Shown here: positions 17,748-26,387 of the stretch, piece after piece | Numbering within the stretch: the stretch's first letter is position 1 | Layout of the letters: the number at the start of each line of letters is the position of its first letter | Source: Bacteroidota bacterium | Lineage (GTDB): Bacteria > Bacteroidota > Bacteroidia > M30B66 | Length of the DNA stretch: 64,000 nucleotides | Direction of reading: 5' to 3' | Assembly: GCA_027483445.1 (NCBI GenBank) | Contig: JAIXUS010000018.1 | Location: 248,001-312,000, forward strand | The notes under the pieces: generated by a model | Database searches by the model: none | What the model was told of the DNA's origin: nothing | What the model saw: only the letters and a program-made list of their open reading frames with translations | Made by a program: the position numbers and the translations under genes

Positions 17748-18488
17748 ATGGGAATATTTTCACGCCTTTTTAAAACAGAACTTCAGCCCGCAAGCCTTGC
17801 CGGCTTAGGAACCGATTTGCATTCGCATTTAATTCCAGGAATTGATGACGGCGCTGTAGACCTCCAGGATTCTATTCAACTCATTGAAGGGCTGGCCAAT
17901 TTAGGCTACAAAAGAATCATTACCACCCCGCATATCATGAGCGATTTTTACCGGAACACTCCGGAGATTATTCGCAGCGGATTGAACCTGGTAAACGAAG
18001 AGCTGAAACGCAGAAACATAAATATAACACTAGAAGCAGCAGCAGAATACTACTGCGACTCGGCCTTCGAACGTACCATAGGCGAACAGGAACTGCTCAC
18101 CATTGGAGGGCGCTTTCTGTTGGTTGAACTTTCTTATTTAAACCCCTCCGAAAATTTTGAATCCGTAACCTTCAAACTGCAAATGAGGGGTTTAACGCCG
18201 ATTCTTGCTCACCCGGAGCGCTACCCTTACTGGTATCATCAATTCGACAAGTACGCCAGCCTTCGCGACAAAGGCGTTTGGTTGCAAATTAATCTGGCCA
18301 GCCTTACTGGGCACTACGGAACGGGCCCAAAACGCATCGCAGAACGGCTTATCGACGAAGGCCTCGTTGATTTGCTGGGCACCGATATTCACAAACTCTC
18401 TCACCTCGATGTTTACCGTAAAGCACTAAAAGAACCCTCTTTACACCGGCTTCTGGACAGTGGATCTCTGCGGAATCAGGAAATTTAA
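17748..18488 (+). CDS. CpsB/YwqE-type tyrosine-protein phosphatase (PHP fold)
   Basis: 246 residues. The PHP metal motif DLHSHLIPGIDDGA at residue 24, TTPHIMSDFY near 65, ILAHPERYPYWY near 155 and LGTDIHKL near 210 give the full metal-ligand set. Such phosphatases act on BY-kinases that control polysaccharide export. It closes the nucleotide-sugar cassette, 16 bases after the epimerase. No BY-kinase or Wza/Wzc is in the window, so its partner lies elsewhere. Confidence 0.88.
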   Translation: MGIFSRLFKTELQPASLAGLGTDLHSHLIPGIDDGAVDLQDSIQLIEGLANLGYKRIITTPHIMSDFYRNTPEIIRSGLNLVNEELKRRNINITLEAAAEYYCDSAFERTIGEQELLTIGGRFLLVELSYLNPSENFESVTFKLQMRGLTPILAHPERYPYWYHQFDKYASLRDKGVWLQINLASLTGHYGTGPKRIAERLIDEGLVDLLGTDIHKLSHLDVYRKALKEPSLHRLLDSGSLRNQEI

Positions 18489-18539
18489 GGTTTTGTCGAG
18501 TACTTGGTTATTTTTAATGCGGGGTGAAGGCAATGGCGA

Positions 18540-19415
18540 TTAAACTCCGCTAACCGTCGACTCCGGGAGAATTTTCTTAACCATTCCTTGTAACACTTTT
18601 CCCGGGCCACATTCTACAAATTCATGGATGCCCGAATCGCCCATCGCCAATACGCTTTGGGTCCAACGCACAGGTGCCGTTAATTGGGCAATCAAATTTT
18701 GTTGAATTTCCATGGGTTCAATGCTTGGCCGGCCATTTACATTCTGGTAAACAGGGCAGGAGGGAACCGAAAATTGCGTATTGGCAATCGCCTCCTGTAG
18801 CTCAGCCCTGGCCGGCTCCATCAAAGGTGAGTGAAATGCACCTCCAACCGATAAAGGCAAGGCGCGCTTTGCTCCAGCCTCTTTCATTTTCTCACAAGCG
18901 ATTTCAATGCCTTTTAAACTTCCCGAAATAACCAATTGCCCGGGATTATTATAGTTTGCCGCTACCACGATTTCTTCTTTGATGCCTGCACAAACCTCTT
19001 CTACTTTCGCATCATCGAGGCCAAGAATTGCAGCCATCGTTCCCGGATTTTGCTCGCAAGCCTTTTGCATAGCTAGTGCACGCTTATAGACCAACTTCAA
19101 CCCGTCTTCAAAACGCAAACAGCCATTCGCCACCAATGCCGAAAATTCGCCCAAAGAATGCCCGGCAACCGCATCAGCCGATAAGGCTTCCTGACATCGA
19201 AATAAAATTACCGAATGCAGAAATACCGCCGGCTGGGTAACCTTGGTCTGCCTCAAATCTTCCTCTGTGCCTTCAAATAAAATGTCGGTTATTTTGAATC
19301 CTAAAATGGAATTGGCCTCTTCAAAAAGAGCTTTTGCAATGGGATTGCTTGCATACAAGTCTTTTCCCATACCTGGGAATTGAGAACCTTGACCGGGAAA
19401 AATAATGGCTTTCAT
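18540..19415 (-). CDS. fabD: malonyl-CoA:ACP transacylase
   Basis: Loads malonate from CoA onto acyl carrier protein for fatty acid synthesis. 291 residues. N-terminal IIFPGQGSQFPGMG, nucleophile motif AGHSLGEFSA with Ser87, GGAFHSPLM with the catalytic His, and VYQNVNG downstream. The ATG at 19415 begins the conserved MKAIIFPGQGSQ; longer in-frame starts run through the promoter. Convergent with the CpsB gene, divergent from porQ. Confidence 0.96.
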   Translation of the reverse strand: MKAIIFPGQGSQFPGMGKDLYASNPIAKALFEEANSILGFKITDILFEGTEEDLRQTKVTQPAVFLHSVILFRCQEALSADAVAGHSLGEFSALVANGCLRFEDGLKLVYKRALAMQKACEQNPGTMAAILGLDDAKVEEVCAGIKEEIVVAANYNNPGQLVISGSLKGIEIACEKMKEAGAKRALPLSVGGAFHSPLMEPARAELQEAIANTQFSVPSCPVYQNVNGRPSIEPMEIQQNLIAQLTAPVRWTQSVLAMGDSGIHEFVECGPGKVLQGMVKKILPESTVSGV

Positions 19416-19442
19416 AGAGTACACATCAAAATTTGGGGTCGA

Positions 19443-19450
19443 CAAACATA
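19443..19450 (-). promoter_or_regulatory. -7 element of the fabD promoter
   Basis: Minus strand TATGTTTG, an exact TAnnTTTG, 27 bases before the fabD ATG. The nearest TTTG upstream is only 13 bases away, so the -33 element is unclear. Confidence 0.5.
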
Positions 19451-19536
19451 AGTAAACCACCGCCAAAGTGGTTTGTCCTGCAATTAATTTCAATCCGAGC
19501 CGTTGTTTGCTTCGCTGCATCAATTATATTTCCCGA

Positions 19537-20583
19537 GTGAAAAAAGTACACCTGAGTTTTTTCCTGGTTTGCTACCTGGCAATTCAGGCTTCCGCACAAA
19601 TTGGAGGTCAAAACATTTACCGCTTTCTTAATTTACCAAACTCCTCGCGCGTATTGGCATTAGGCGGTTCTGCCATCTCGCAACGCGATGATGACGTGAG
19701 CATGGCCTATCAAAATCCGGGTTTGTTAAACAGTAAAATGGACAACCGGCTTAGCCTTTCTTTCTCCGATTATTTTGCGGGTATCAACTACGGATATGCG
19801 GCCTATGGTTTCAATGCCGGAAAACTCGGAACCATGCATGCAGGCATTCAATATGTCGATTATGGTACGTTCGATAGAGCCGACCACACCGGTGAAATTA
19901 CCGGAACCTTCACAGCAGGCGAATATTGCCTAACCACCGGAATCGGCCGCCAAATCGATTCGCTTTTTAGTGTCGGACTGAACGTAAAAGCCATCTTCTC
20001 TAACCTTGAGCAATACAATTCTTTCGGAATGGCCGTAGACTTTGGTGCCTCCTACCTGAGTCGTTCTAAACTCTTTGAGATAGGCCTTGTACTTAAAAAT
20101 GTAGGCTATCAATTTAATACCTACACCGCCGACAATCGTGAGAATCTTCCCCTCGAATTGCAATTCGGAATGTCGGCTCGCCTCAAACACCTCCCTCTGC
20201 GGTTTTCTTTTGTTGGACACAACCTTCAACAACCCGACATCTCATTTCGGGATGCCTCTTTTCCGGAACAGGAAATTGATCCGCTTACCGGCGATACGAT
20301 TTTTAACAAGATTTCTCTAGCCAACAAGATTTTTCGACACGCCATTTTCGGCGCTGAATTGAATATTTCTAAAGCGCTTTCATTACGTGTAGGTTACAAT
20401 TACCAACGGAGGCAAGAAATGAAAGTGGCAACCCGTTTAGGAACAGTTGGTTTTTCATGGGGTATCGGTGTGAAAATATATAAGTTCGGTCTTGCATATG
20501 CGCGCTCGGCTTACCATCTTGCCGGCTCACCAAACCAGATAACGGTCTCTGCCCGTTTGTCTGAGTTTTACCGCAAAAACTAA
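19537..20583 (+). CDS. porQ: type IX secretion system protein PorQ
   Basis: Outer-membrane protein of the FadL-like PorV/PorQ group, needed for surface attachment of T9SS cargo. 348 residues. The GTG at 19537 gives a clean signal peptide (VKKVHLSFFLVCYLAIQASAQ); the longer ATG reading puts 23 unrelated residues in front. After cleavage come IGGQNIYRFLNLPNSSRVLALGG, the PorQ signature, and DDVSMAYQNPGLL. The rest is a barrel ending in VSARLSEFY. Directly followed by cmk with no gap, a common Bacteroidota pairing. Confidence 0.92.
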   Translation: MKKVHLSFFLVCYLAIQASAQIGGQNIYRFLNLPNSSRVLALGGSAISQRDDDVSMAYQNPGLLNSKMDNRLSLSFSDYFAGINYGYAAYGFNAGKLGTMHAGIQYVDYGTFDRADHTGEITGTFTAGEYCLTTGIGRQIDSLFSVGLNVKAIFSNLEQYNSFGMAVDFGASYLSRSKLFEIGLVLKNVGYQFNTYTADNRENLPLELQFGMSARLKHLPLRFSFVGHNLQQPDISFRDASFPEQEIDPLTGDTIFNKISLANKIFRHAIFGAELNISKALSLRVGYNYQRRQEMKVATRLGTVGFSWGIGVKIYKFGLAYARSAYHLAGSPNQITVSARLSEFYRKN

Positions 20584-21285
20584 ATGCCTCGCCGAAAGAT
20601 TACCATCGCTGTCGACGGATATTCCTCCTGTGGAAAGAGCACCATCGCCCGTGCTCTGGCTTCACGACTTTCTTATAACTATGTTGATACCGGCGCAATG
20701 TACCGGGCCGTTACATTGTACGCGCTCAACAACGGCCTGATTAACGGACGTACACTCGACGAAGAGGGACTGATCGATGAGCTGGATGCCATTCACATTG
20801 AATTCCACTTTAACCCGGAAACCAAAGTGTCGGAAATCCTGCTCAACGGCGAAAACGTAGAAAATGACATCCGACAAATGGATGTGAACGATTGGGTGAG
20901 TCAGGTGAGTAAAGTGGCTGCAGTAAGAAAGAAAATGGTGAAAATGCAGCAAGAATTGGGAAAAGGAAAAGGAATTGCCATGGATGGCCGCGACATCGGT
21001 ACAACGGTTTTTCCGGATGCCGAACTCAAAATTTTTATGACCGCCGACCCTGATGTTCGCGCGCTTCGTCGCCTTGCCGAACTCGAGTCGAAGCAGATAC
21101 CCGCACACTTCGAACAAGTTAAAGAAAACCTGCTTCAACGCGACCATGAAGACATGAACCGCAGCGAAAGCCCTCTGCGCAAAGCAGCCGATGCCATAAC
21201 CATCGACAATACACACCTAAGTCCGGATGAACAACTGAAAATGGTGGAACAATTGGCGTTAAACCTCATCGAAGGTAGAAAATAG
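20584..21285 (+). CDS. cmk: cytidylate kinase
   Basis: Phosphorylates CMP and dCMP. 233 residues. P-loop DGYSSCGKSTIA at residues 11-22, then YVDTGAMYRAVTLYAL. The NMP-binding insertion includes MDGRDIGTTVFPDAELKIFM near residue 138, and the lid REDHEDMNR equivalent reads QRDHEDMNRSESPL. Starts on the base after the porQ stop, so the two are coupled. Confidence 0.95.
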   Translation: MPRRKITIAVDGYSSCGKSTIARALASRLSYNYVDTGAMYRAVTLYALNNGLINGRTLDEEGLIDELDAIHIEFHFNPETKVSEILLNGENVENDIRQMDVNDWVSQVSKVAAVRKKMVKMQQELGKGKGIAMDGRDIGTTVFPDAELKIFMTADPDVRALRRLAELESKQIPAHFEQVKENLLQRDHEDMNRSESPLRKAADAITIDNTHLSPDEQLKMVEQLALNLIEGRK

Positions 21286-21316
21286 CCTGATTGACAATCA
21301 TTTGAGAATAAACACG

Positions 21317-21343
21317 TTTGATTTACGCATTTCCTTATTTTTG
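21317..21343 (+). promoter_or_regulatory. ispH promoter
   Basis: TTTG at 21317-21320 and TATTTTTG at 21336-21343 with a short 15-base spacer. Only five bases lie between the -7 element and the ATG at 21349, so ispH is probably read from a leaderless message. Confidence 0.55.
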
Positions 21344-21348
21344 CGCAC

Positions 21349-22227
21349 ATGAAAGTGACCATTGATGTCAATTCAGGATTCTGCTTCGGGGTGGTTTTTG
21401 CGATTCAGATGGCAGAAGACGAATTGAACAACAGCGGATCTCTTTATTGTCTGGGAGATATCGTCCATAACAATATGGAGATTGAGCGGCTGCAAAAGAA
21501 GGGATTGAAAATTATCAATCATGAAGAGTTCGCACAATTGCGCGACACTAAGGTGCTGATCAGGGCGCATGGTGAACCCCCCGAAACCTATCGGACTGCC
21601 ATCGAAAACAACATCGAACTTATCGATGCCTCTTGTCCTGTAGTGTTAAAGCTTCAAAACAGAATCCGAAATGGTGCAGAACACCTCGGCGACGGACAGC
21701 TCGTTGTGTACGGAAAACCCGGCCACGCCGAAGTAAACGGATTGGTTGGCCAAACCGAAGGGAAAGCCATCATCGTAGAAACCATCGACGACCTGGAAAA
21801 GCTCGATTTCAGCCGCCCTATTCAGTTTTTCTCTCAAACCACCCAGCCCACCTCCGGCTTTAAAGAAATGCGCGAAGAAATTCAACGTCGCATGCGCGAA
21901 GCCGGATCCGGCAACGAACTTGAACTCGAAGCAAACGATACCCTCTGTCGTCAGGTCTCCAATCGAGAACCTCAATTGCGGGAATTCGCCGCAGCACACA
22001 CCGTAATTCTCTTCGTAAGCGGTAAAAAAAGTTCTAACGGAAAAGTCTTGTTTGAGGTTTGTAAGGAAGTAAACCCACGCACGTACTTTATCTCAAATCT
22101 CGATGAAGTGCAGCCGGAGTGGCTCACAGACGCAGAATCTGTAGGTATTTGCGGCGCTACATCAACACCCATGTGGTTGATGGAAGATGTCGCTGAAAAA
22201 CTCCGTCAGCAGGAGTCTTTTGCCTGA
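21349..22227 (+). CDS. ispH: 4-hydroxy-3-methylbut-2-enyl diphosphate reductase
   Basis: Last step of the MEP isoprenoid pathway, making IPP and DMAPP with a [4Fe-4S] cluster. 292 residues. The three cluster cysteines are visible: Cys12 in NSGFCFGV, DASCPVVLKLQ near residue 90, and DTLCRQVSNREPQL near 200. RAHGEPP and GKPGHAEVNGLVGQ carry substrate-binding residues; SSNG near residue 228 binds the diphosphate. Closely preceded by its own promoter. Confidence 0.95.
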   Translation: MKVTIDVNSGFCFGVVFAIQMAEDELNNSGSLYCLGDIVHNNMEIERLQKKGLKIINHEEFAQLRDTKVLIRAHGEPPETYRTAIENNIELIDASCPVVLKLQNRIRNGAEHLGDGQLVVYGKPGHAEVNGLVGQTEGKAIIVETIDDLEKLDFSRPIQFFSQTTQPTSGFKEMREEIQRRMREAGSGNELELEANDTLCRQVSNREPQLREFAAAHTVILFVSGKKSSNGKVLFEVCKEVNPRTYFISNLDEVQPEWLTDAESVGICGATSTPMWLMEDVAEKLRQQESFA

Positions 22228-22257
22228 ATTTCAGCGTAAATTGGTGAAACCCGCATT

Positions 22258-22283
22258 GGGAAAATAGAGTATATCTCTTTCCC
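22258..22283 (+). terminator. possible hairpin between ispH and the kinase gene
   Basis: GGGAAA..AGAG (22258-22269, with a two-base bulge) can pair with CTCTTTCCC (22275-22283). There is no T-run after it, so it is a weak terminator or a leader hairpin of the kinase gene. Confidence 0.3.
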
Positions 22284-22292
22284 ACAGCGGCC

Positions 22293-23684
22293 ATGCGAAA
22301 CTATCTTTCCACCCTTTCAGGCTCAGTCCTTCACTGGATTCGAAAAGACCAAGTTTTTCTGACACTTCACAATGATGATGTGATTGAACGCCAGCGCTTT
22401 GTGGTGTTTAGGCTGTTTTCATTCATCGCAGTGTTGGTGTGCGTAGCCGTAGCCACCAAAATGCTCGTCACATTAAAGTCTAATTGGTTGCCATACTGTG
22501 TGTTGGTTGCTGGTGCTTTTCTGTTGGTCAATTACCTGCGCCTTAAACCCGGCGATTCCCTTCGACGAGCCTATTCGCTGATGCTCGTTGGATGCCTGAT
22601 TTTACTCCATTTAGTTGCTTACACTTGTGGCGGAATTCGCACGGGCGGCACATTCTTCCTCACCGCTGTAATTATTTACGCCTTCATGCTCTTAGGGCGC
22701 AGTGGTGGTTGGTTAATTACCGCCGCGGCGGGATTGCATATTGGCCTGCTTTTTTATTTCAGTTCCTACACGCAGCTTACGTCCTTCAGCCTTTTCGAGG
22801 AGAACATTCAACTGATTAATGAGGATTTTTTAGTGAATATCCTGCTCACTTTTCTCTTGATTTCGGCACTCAGCAGCTACCTGCAAAGCGGTCGTAACGT
22901 GGTGATCCAGCGAATTGTAGAAAATAGCCAAAAACTCTCAGAGCAAAATCGCCTACTCGAAGCCCAAAACGCGGCACTGGAGAAAAAAAATGAAGAGCTC
23001 GATAAATTTGCCTCAGTTGCCGCTCACGATCTTCGTTCACCCCTGCGGGCGATGGCTTCTCTAGCCGATATGGTGTTGGAAGATGACCTTCAAATGGCCG
23101 ATGAAAGCAAGCATAAACTGAATCTCATTCGTCAAAGGGCACACCGTATGGATAAACTGCTGTTGTCTCTGCAAGATTATGCAAAAGCCGGAAGCCGACC
23201 CGAATCCAAAGGATGGATGAATCTGGAGGCCTTAGTACTTGGAATGAAAGTAAAGCACCAGCATTCATCTTTGGTAAAGATTGAAACCAATGTACCTCAG
23301 CAGGAAATTCTCACTTACCCCGGACTCCTGGAAAAAGTGTTGGATTTGCTAATCGATAACGCCATCCGCTTCAACGATAAGCCCCTGAAAATGGTAAATA
23401 TTGAAGCAAAACAAGAAGGCGATTTATTGCAATTTTCGGTGCGCGACAATGGCCCGGGTATTCCACCTGAATTTCACCAAAAAGTTTTTGTAATCTTCCA
23501 AACCCTAGCCGCACGCGATCAGGTAGATACCAGTGGAGCCGGCCTCGCCATCGCCCGAAAAATCGTGCAGGAACAAGGCGGGCAGATGAACATATATTCC
23601 GACCCCGCCAAACACGGTTGTGAATTCCGATTTAGCTGGCCCTTGGTAAAAGCCCCAAAAGAAGCCACCGCCCGGCGGGCCTGA
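22293..23684 (+). CDS. membrane sensor histidine kinase
   Basis: 463 residues. About six hydrophobic segments occupy residues 40-195, then a coiled-coil linker (residues 205-237, QKLSEQNRLLEAQNAALEKK). HisKA follows with FASVAAHDLRSPLRAM (phospho-acceptor His245), and the HATPase domain has LLIDNAIRFND, DNGPGIP and SGAGLAIARKIV. No periplasmic sensor domain is obvious, so the membrane block itself may sense. No response regulator lies beside it; signal and partner are unknown. Confidence 0.88.
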   Translation: MRNYLSTLSGSVLHWIRKDQVFLTLHNDDVIERQRFVVFRLFSFIAVLVCVAVATKMLVTLKSNWLPYCVLVAGAFLLVNYLRLKPGDSLRRAYSLMLVGCLILLHLVAYTCGGIRTGGTFFLTAVIIYAFMLLGRSGGWLITAAAGLHIGLLFYFSSYTQLTSFSLFEENIQLINEDFLVNILLTFLLISALSSYLQSGRNVVIQRIVENSQKLSEQNRLLEAQNAALEKKNEELDKFASVAAHDLRSPLRAMASLADMVLEDDLQMADESKHKLNLIRQRAHRMDKLLLSLQDYAKAGSRPESKGWMNLEALVLGMKVKHQHSSLVKIETNVPQQEILTYPGLLEKVLDLLIDNAIRFNDKPLKMVNIEAKQEGDLLQFSVRDNGPGIPPEFHQKVFVIFQTLAARDQVDTSGAGLAIARKIVQEQGGQMNIYSDPAKHGCEFRFSWPLVKAPKEATARRA

Positions 23685-23740
23685 AGGCTGTAAGCGAACT
23701 TAATGCGCACAGCTCACGGCCTCCATTTTTGGTGCATAAC

Positions 23741-23773
23741 TTTGGAAATGTGCAGATTATTTTTCTACCTTTG
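23741..23773 (+). promoter_or_regulatory. rpsA promoter
   Basis: TTTG at 23741-23744, 21-base spacer, TACCTTTG at 23766-23773: a near-ideal Bacteroidota promoter. It leaves a leader of about 60 bases before the rpsA ATG. Confidence 0.75.
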
Positions 23774-23780
23774 CAGCCCT

Positions 23781-23814
23781 CCGAAAATCGGGGAATGTCG
23801 GATTTTACGACATT
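23781..23814 (+). promoter_or_regulatory. two hairpins in the rpsA leader
   Basis: CCGA-AAA-TCGG (23781-23791) and, more convincingly, AATGTCG (23794-23800) with CGACATT (23808-23814), a 7-bp perfect stem with loop GATTTTA. Both lie between the promoter and the start codon and could be a site where S1 regulates its own translation, by analogy with other bacteria. That role is inference. Confidence 0.45.
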
Positions 23815-23841
23815 GATGTTTAACCATTTAAGCTTGACGTA

Positions 23842-25740
23842 ATGTCAGAAACAAATCAGGATCTTCCGGAAACTACCGTGGAGACTTCTCCGGTAGTCGC
23901 GGAGTCCAAACCAACTAAAACCCCAAGTGCAGCCTCAGTGCAGGATTTCGATTGGGATTCGGTTGGAAAAAAATCATCCAGCTACAGTGCTTCAGAGCGC
24001 ACCCGCCTTGAATCGCTGTACGAAAAATCACTGAGCTCAATCACTGAGCACGAAGTGGTCGACGGTACCATCGTAGCCCTCACCAGCAAAGATGCTGTTG
24101 TGAACATCGGCTACAAGTCAGACGGTATTGTTCCGCTTTCAGAACTTCGTTACAACCCCGATATCAAAGTGGGTGATCACCTCGAAGTTTACATCGAAAG
24201 CAAAGAAGACAAAGGTGGGCAGTTGTTGCTTTCACATAAGAAGGCCCGTTCACTGAAGTCATGGGATCGCGTAAACGATGCCCTCGAAAACGACGAAATC
24301 ATCAAAGGGTATGTGAAGTGCCGCACCAAAGGCGGTCTTATTGTGGATGTGTTCGGCATCGAAGCCTTCCTCCCTGGTTCACAAATCGATGTGAAGCCTA
24401 TCCGCGACTACGACGTTTACGTTGGTAAGTCGATGGAATTCAAGGTGGTTAAAATCAACAAAGAGTTCAAAAACGTGGTGGTGTCTCACAAGGCCCTCAT
24501 TGAAGAAGAACTCGAAGCCCAAAAAACCGAGATCATCTCTAAGCTTGAAAAAGGTCAAGTACTTGAGGGTACGGTTAAAAACATCACTTCGTATGGTGTG
24601 TTTATCGACCTTGGCGGCGTAGACGGATTGATTCACATCACCGACCTCAGCTGGGGCCGTATCAACCACCCTGAAGAAATCGTTAAACTCGACGAGAAAA
24701 TTCAAGTGGTTATTCTCGACTTCGACGAAGGGAAAAAGCGTATCGCTCTGGGTCTAAAGCAGCTTACTGCTCATCCTTGGGACAATGTTGACGCTAACCT
24801 CAAAGAAGGCGACAAGGTGAAAGGTAAAGTAGTGGTCATTGCCGACTACGGTGCATTCGTTGAAATTACACCAGGCTTCGAAGGTTTGGTTCACGTTTCT
24901 GAAATGTCATGGTCGCAGCACCTCCGCTCTGCTCAGGACTTCCTGAAAGTAGGCGACGAGGTAGAATGCGTAATCCTTAGCCTCGACCGCGAAGAGCGTA
25001 AGATGTCGTTGGGTATTAAGCAATTAATGGTCGATCCTTGGAGCGACATCGAGATTAAATACCCGGTAAACTCTCGCCACAATGCGAAAGTGCGCAACTT
25101 CACCAACTTCGGCGTGTTTGTAGAGCTTGAAGAGGGCGTTGACGGTCTGATTCACATTTCAGACCTGAGCTGGAGCAAGAAAATCAAGCATCCAAGCGAA
25201 TTTACCAAAGTAGGTGAGTCTATTGAGGTTGTAGTGCTCGAAATCGACAAAGAAAACCGTCGCTTGAGCCTTGGGCATAAGCAGCTTGAAGAGAATCCAT
25301 GGGACGTTTTCGAAACCATTTTCTCAGAAGGTTCAGTGCACCAAGGAACCATCATCAGCATTAACGATAAGGGCGGCGTGGTAACGCTTCCTTACGGTGT
25401 TGAAGGTTTTGCCCCTACCAAGCACTTGGCGAAAGCCGATGGCACACAAGCCAAAGCCGAAGAAGCACTCGATTTCAAAGTGATCGAGTTCTCTAAGGAA
25501 AACAAGAAAATCATCGTTTCTCACTCACGCACTCATGAGGCTGAAAAAGCCGGAAAAGAGACCCGCGAAGAGTCGAAAGAGAAAGGTGGCGACGATACCA
25601 AGAAAGCTGTGAAGAAAATCAAGGAAAACCTTGAAAAATCCACCCTTGGTGATTTGAGCGTACTCTCTAACCTCAAAAATGAGATGGAGCAGAACGAGAA
25701 AAAAGCCGCTACCAAGAAAAAAGACGATAGCGAGGCTTAA
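23842..25740 (+). CDS. rpsA: 30S ribosomal protein S1
   Basis: 632 residues. After an acidic, low-complexity N-terminus (about 55 residues) come six S1 RNA-binding repeats, recognisable by phrases such as GTVKNITSYGVFIDLGGVDGLIHITDLSW, GKVVVIADYGAFVEI, KVRNFTNFGVFVELEEGVDGLIHISDLSW and the more divergent last repeat GTIISINDKGGVVTLPYG. The tail is rich in Lys and Glu. S1 unfolds and binds mRNA at the ribosome. Own promoter and terminator make it a single-gene unit. Confidence 0.96.
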   Translation: MSETNQDLPETTVETSPVVAESKPTKTPSAASVQDFDWDSVGKKSSSYSASERTRLESLYEKSLSSITEHEVVDGTIVALTSKDAVVNIGYKSDGIVPLSELRYNPDIKVGDHLEVYIESKEDKGGQLLLSHKKARSLKSWDRVNDALENDEIIKGYVKCRTKGGLIVDVFGIEAFLPGSQIDVKPIRDYDVYVGKSMEFKVVKINKEFKNVVVSHKALIEEELEAQKTEIISKLEKGQVLEGTVKNITSYGVFIDLGGVDGLIHITDLSWGRINHPEEIVKLDEKIQVVILDFDEGKKRIALGLKQLTAHPWDNVDANLKEGDKVKGKVVVIADYGAFVEITPGFEGLVHVSEMSWSQHLRSAQDFLKVGDEVECVILSLDREERKMSLGIKQLMVDPWSDIEIKYPVNSRHNAKVRNFTNFGVFVELEEGVDGLIHISDLSWSKKIKHPSEFTKVGESIEVVVLEIDKENRRLSLGHKQLEENPWDVFETIFSEGSVHQGTIISINDKGGVVTLPYGVEGFAPTKHLAKADGTQAKAEEALDFKVIEFSKENKKIIVSHSRTHEAEKAGKETREESKEKGGDDTKKAVKKIKENLEKSTLGDLSVLSNLKNEMEQNEKKAATKKKDDSEA

Positions 25741-25761
25741 TTCCTCAATAAGCTGACAATC

Positions 25762-25805
25762 AAAACGTCCCGATCGGTTTCTCCGCATCGGGACGTTTTT
25801 GTTTT
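25762..25805 (+). terminator. rho-independent terminator of rpsA
   Basis: AAAACGTCCCGAT (25762-25774) pairs perfectly with ATCGGGACGTTTT (25787-25799), followed by a T-rich tail into 25806. The strongest terminator in the window. Confidence 0.93.
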
Positions 25806-25832
25806 TGCCTCAGGCCTCATTGTTTATCTTTG
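25804..25832 (+). promoter_or_regulatory. pyrR-pyrB promoter
   Basis: TTTG 25804-25807, 17 bases, TATCTTTG 25825-25832. Nine bases lie between the -7 element and the ATG at 25842. A TTG at 25830 in the same frame lies inside the element and so cannot be the start. No room exists for a PyrR attenuator leader. Confidence 0.65.
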
Positions 25833-25841
25833 CATCCCACG

Positions 25842-26387
25842 ATGAGCGCCCAAAGAACCATACTCGACCGCGAAACCTTCCGTTTGATGCTTTCGCGGCT
25901 TTGCTTCCAGCTTATCGAAAACCATGATGATTTTAGCAATACGGTAATTGTAGGCCTTCAGCCACGTGGAGTGCAGTTAAGTAAGCGAATCATTGAAACA
26001 CTCCAAAAAATTACCGGCTCCGAAATAGCTTACGGAGAGTTGGATGTTACTTTTTTTCGGGATGACTTCCGCACCAAACCTTTGATTCCTCAAACCACGC
26101 TAATGGAAACGGTCATCGAAGGGAAAAAAGTAGTGCTCATTGATGATGTATTGTTTACAGGGAGAAGCGTGAGAGCCGGTATGGATGCCCTTCTCCAGTT
26201 TGGTCGGCCATCGATGATTGAACTCCTTGTGCTTGTTGACCGGCGATGGAGCCGAGAAATTCCAATTGCTCCCGATTATGTTGGAATGACAGTAGATGCT
26301 GTTTTTTCAGAAAAGGTATCGGTTCAGTGGGAAAGTCAGGATGGTCCTGCAGAAGTGGTTTTGCTCACGAAAAATATCCAGGAATAA
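25842..26387 (+). CDS. pyrR: PyrR-family phosphoribosyltransferase (uracil PRTase / pyrimidine regulator)
   Basis: 181 residues. PRPP-binding loop VVLIDDVLFTGRSVRAGMDAL near residue 93 and LVDRRWSREIPIAPDYVG near 130 are PyrR signatures. In Firmicutes PyrR binds pyr mRNA; here the leader is almost nil, so it may act mainly as an enzyme. ATG 25842 is chosen from the promoter position. Its stop shares one base with the pyrB start. Confidence 0.9.
   Translation: MSAQRTILDRETFRLMLSRLCFQLIENHDDFSNTVIVGLQPRGVQLSKRIIETLQKITGSEIAYGELDVTFFRDDFRTKPLIPQTTLMETVIEGKKVVLIDDVLFTGRSVRAGMDALLQFGRPSMIELLVLVDRRWSREIPIAPDYVGMTVDAVFSEKVSVQWESQDGPAEVVLLTKNIQE

Noticed and set aside
25806-25841. PyrR-controlled attenuator ahead of pyrR-pyrB
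   Set aside because: The predicted start of transcription lies at or next to the ATG, so there is no leader to fold.
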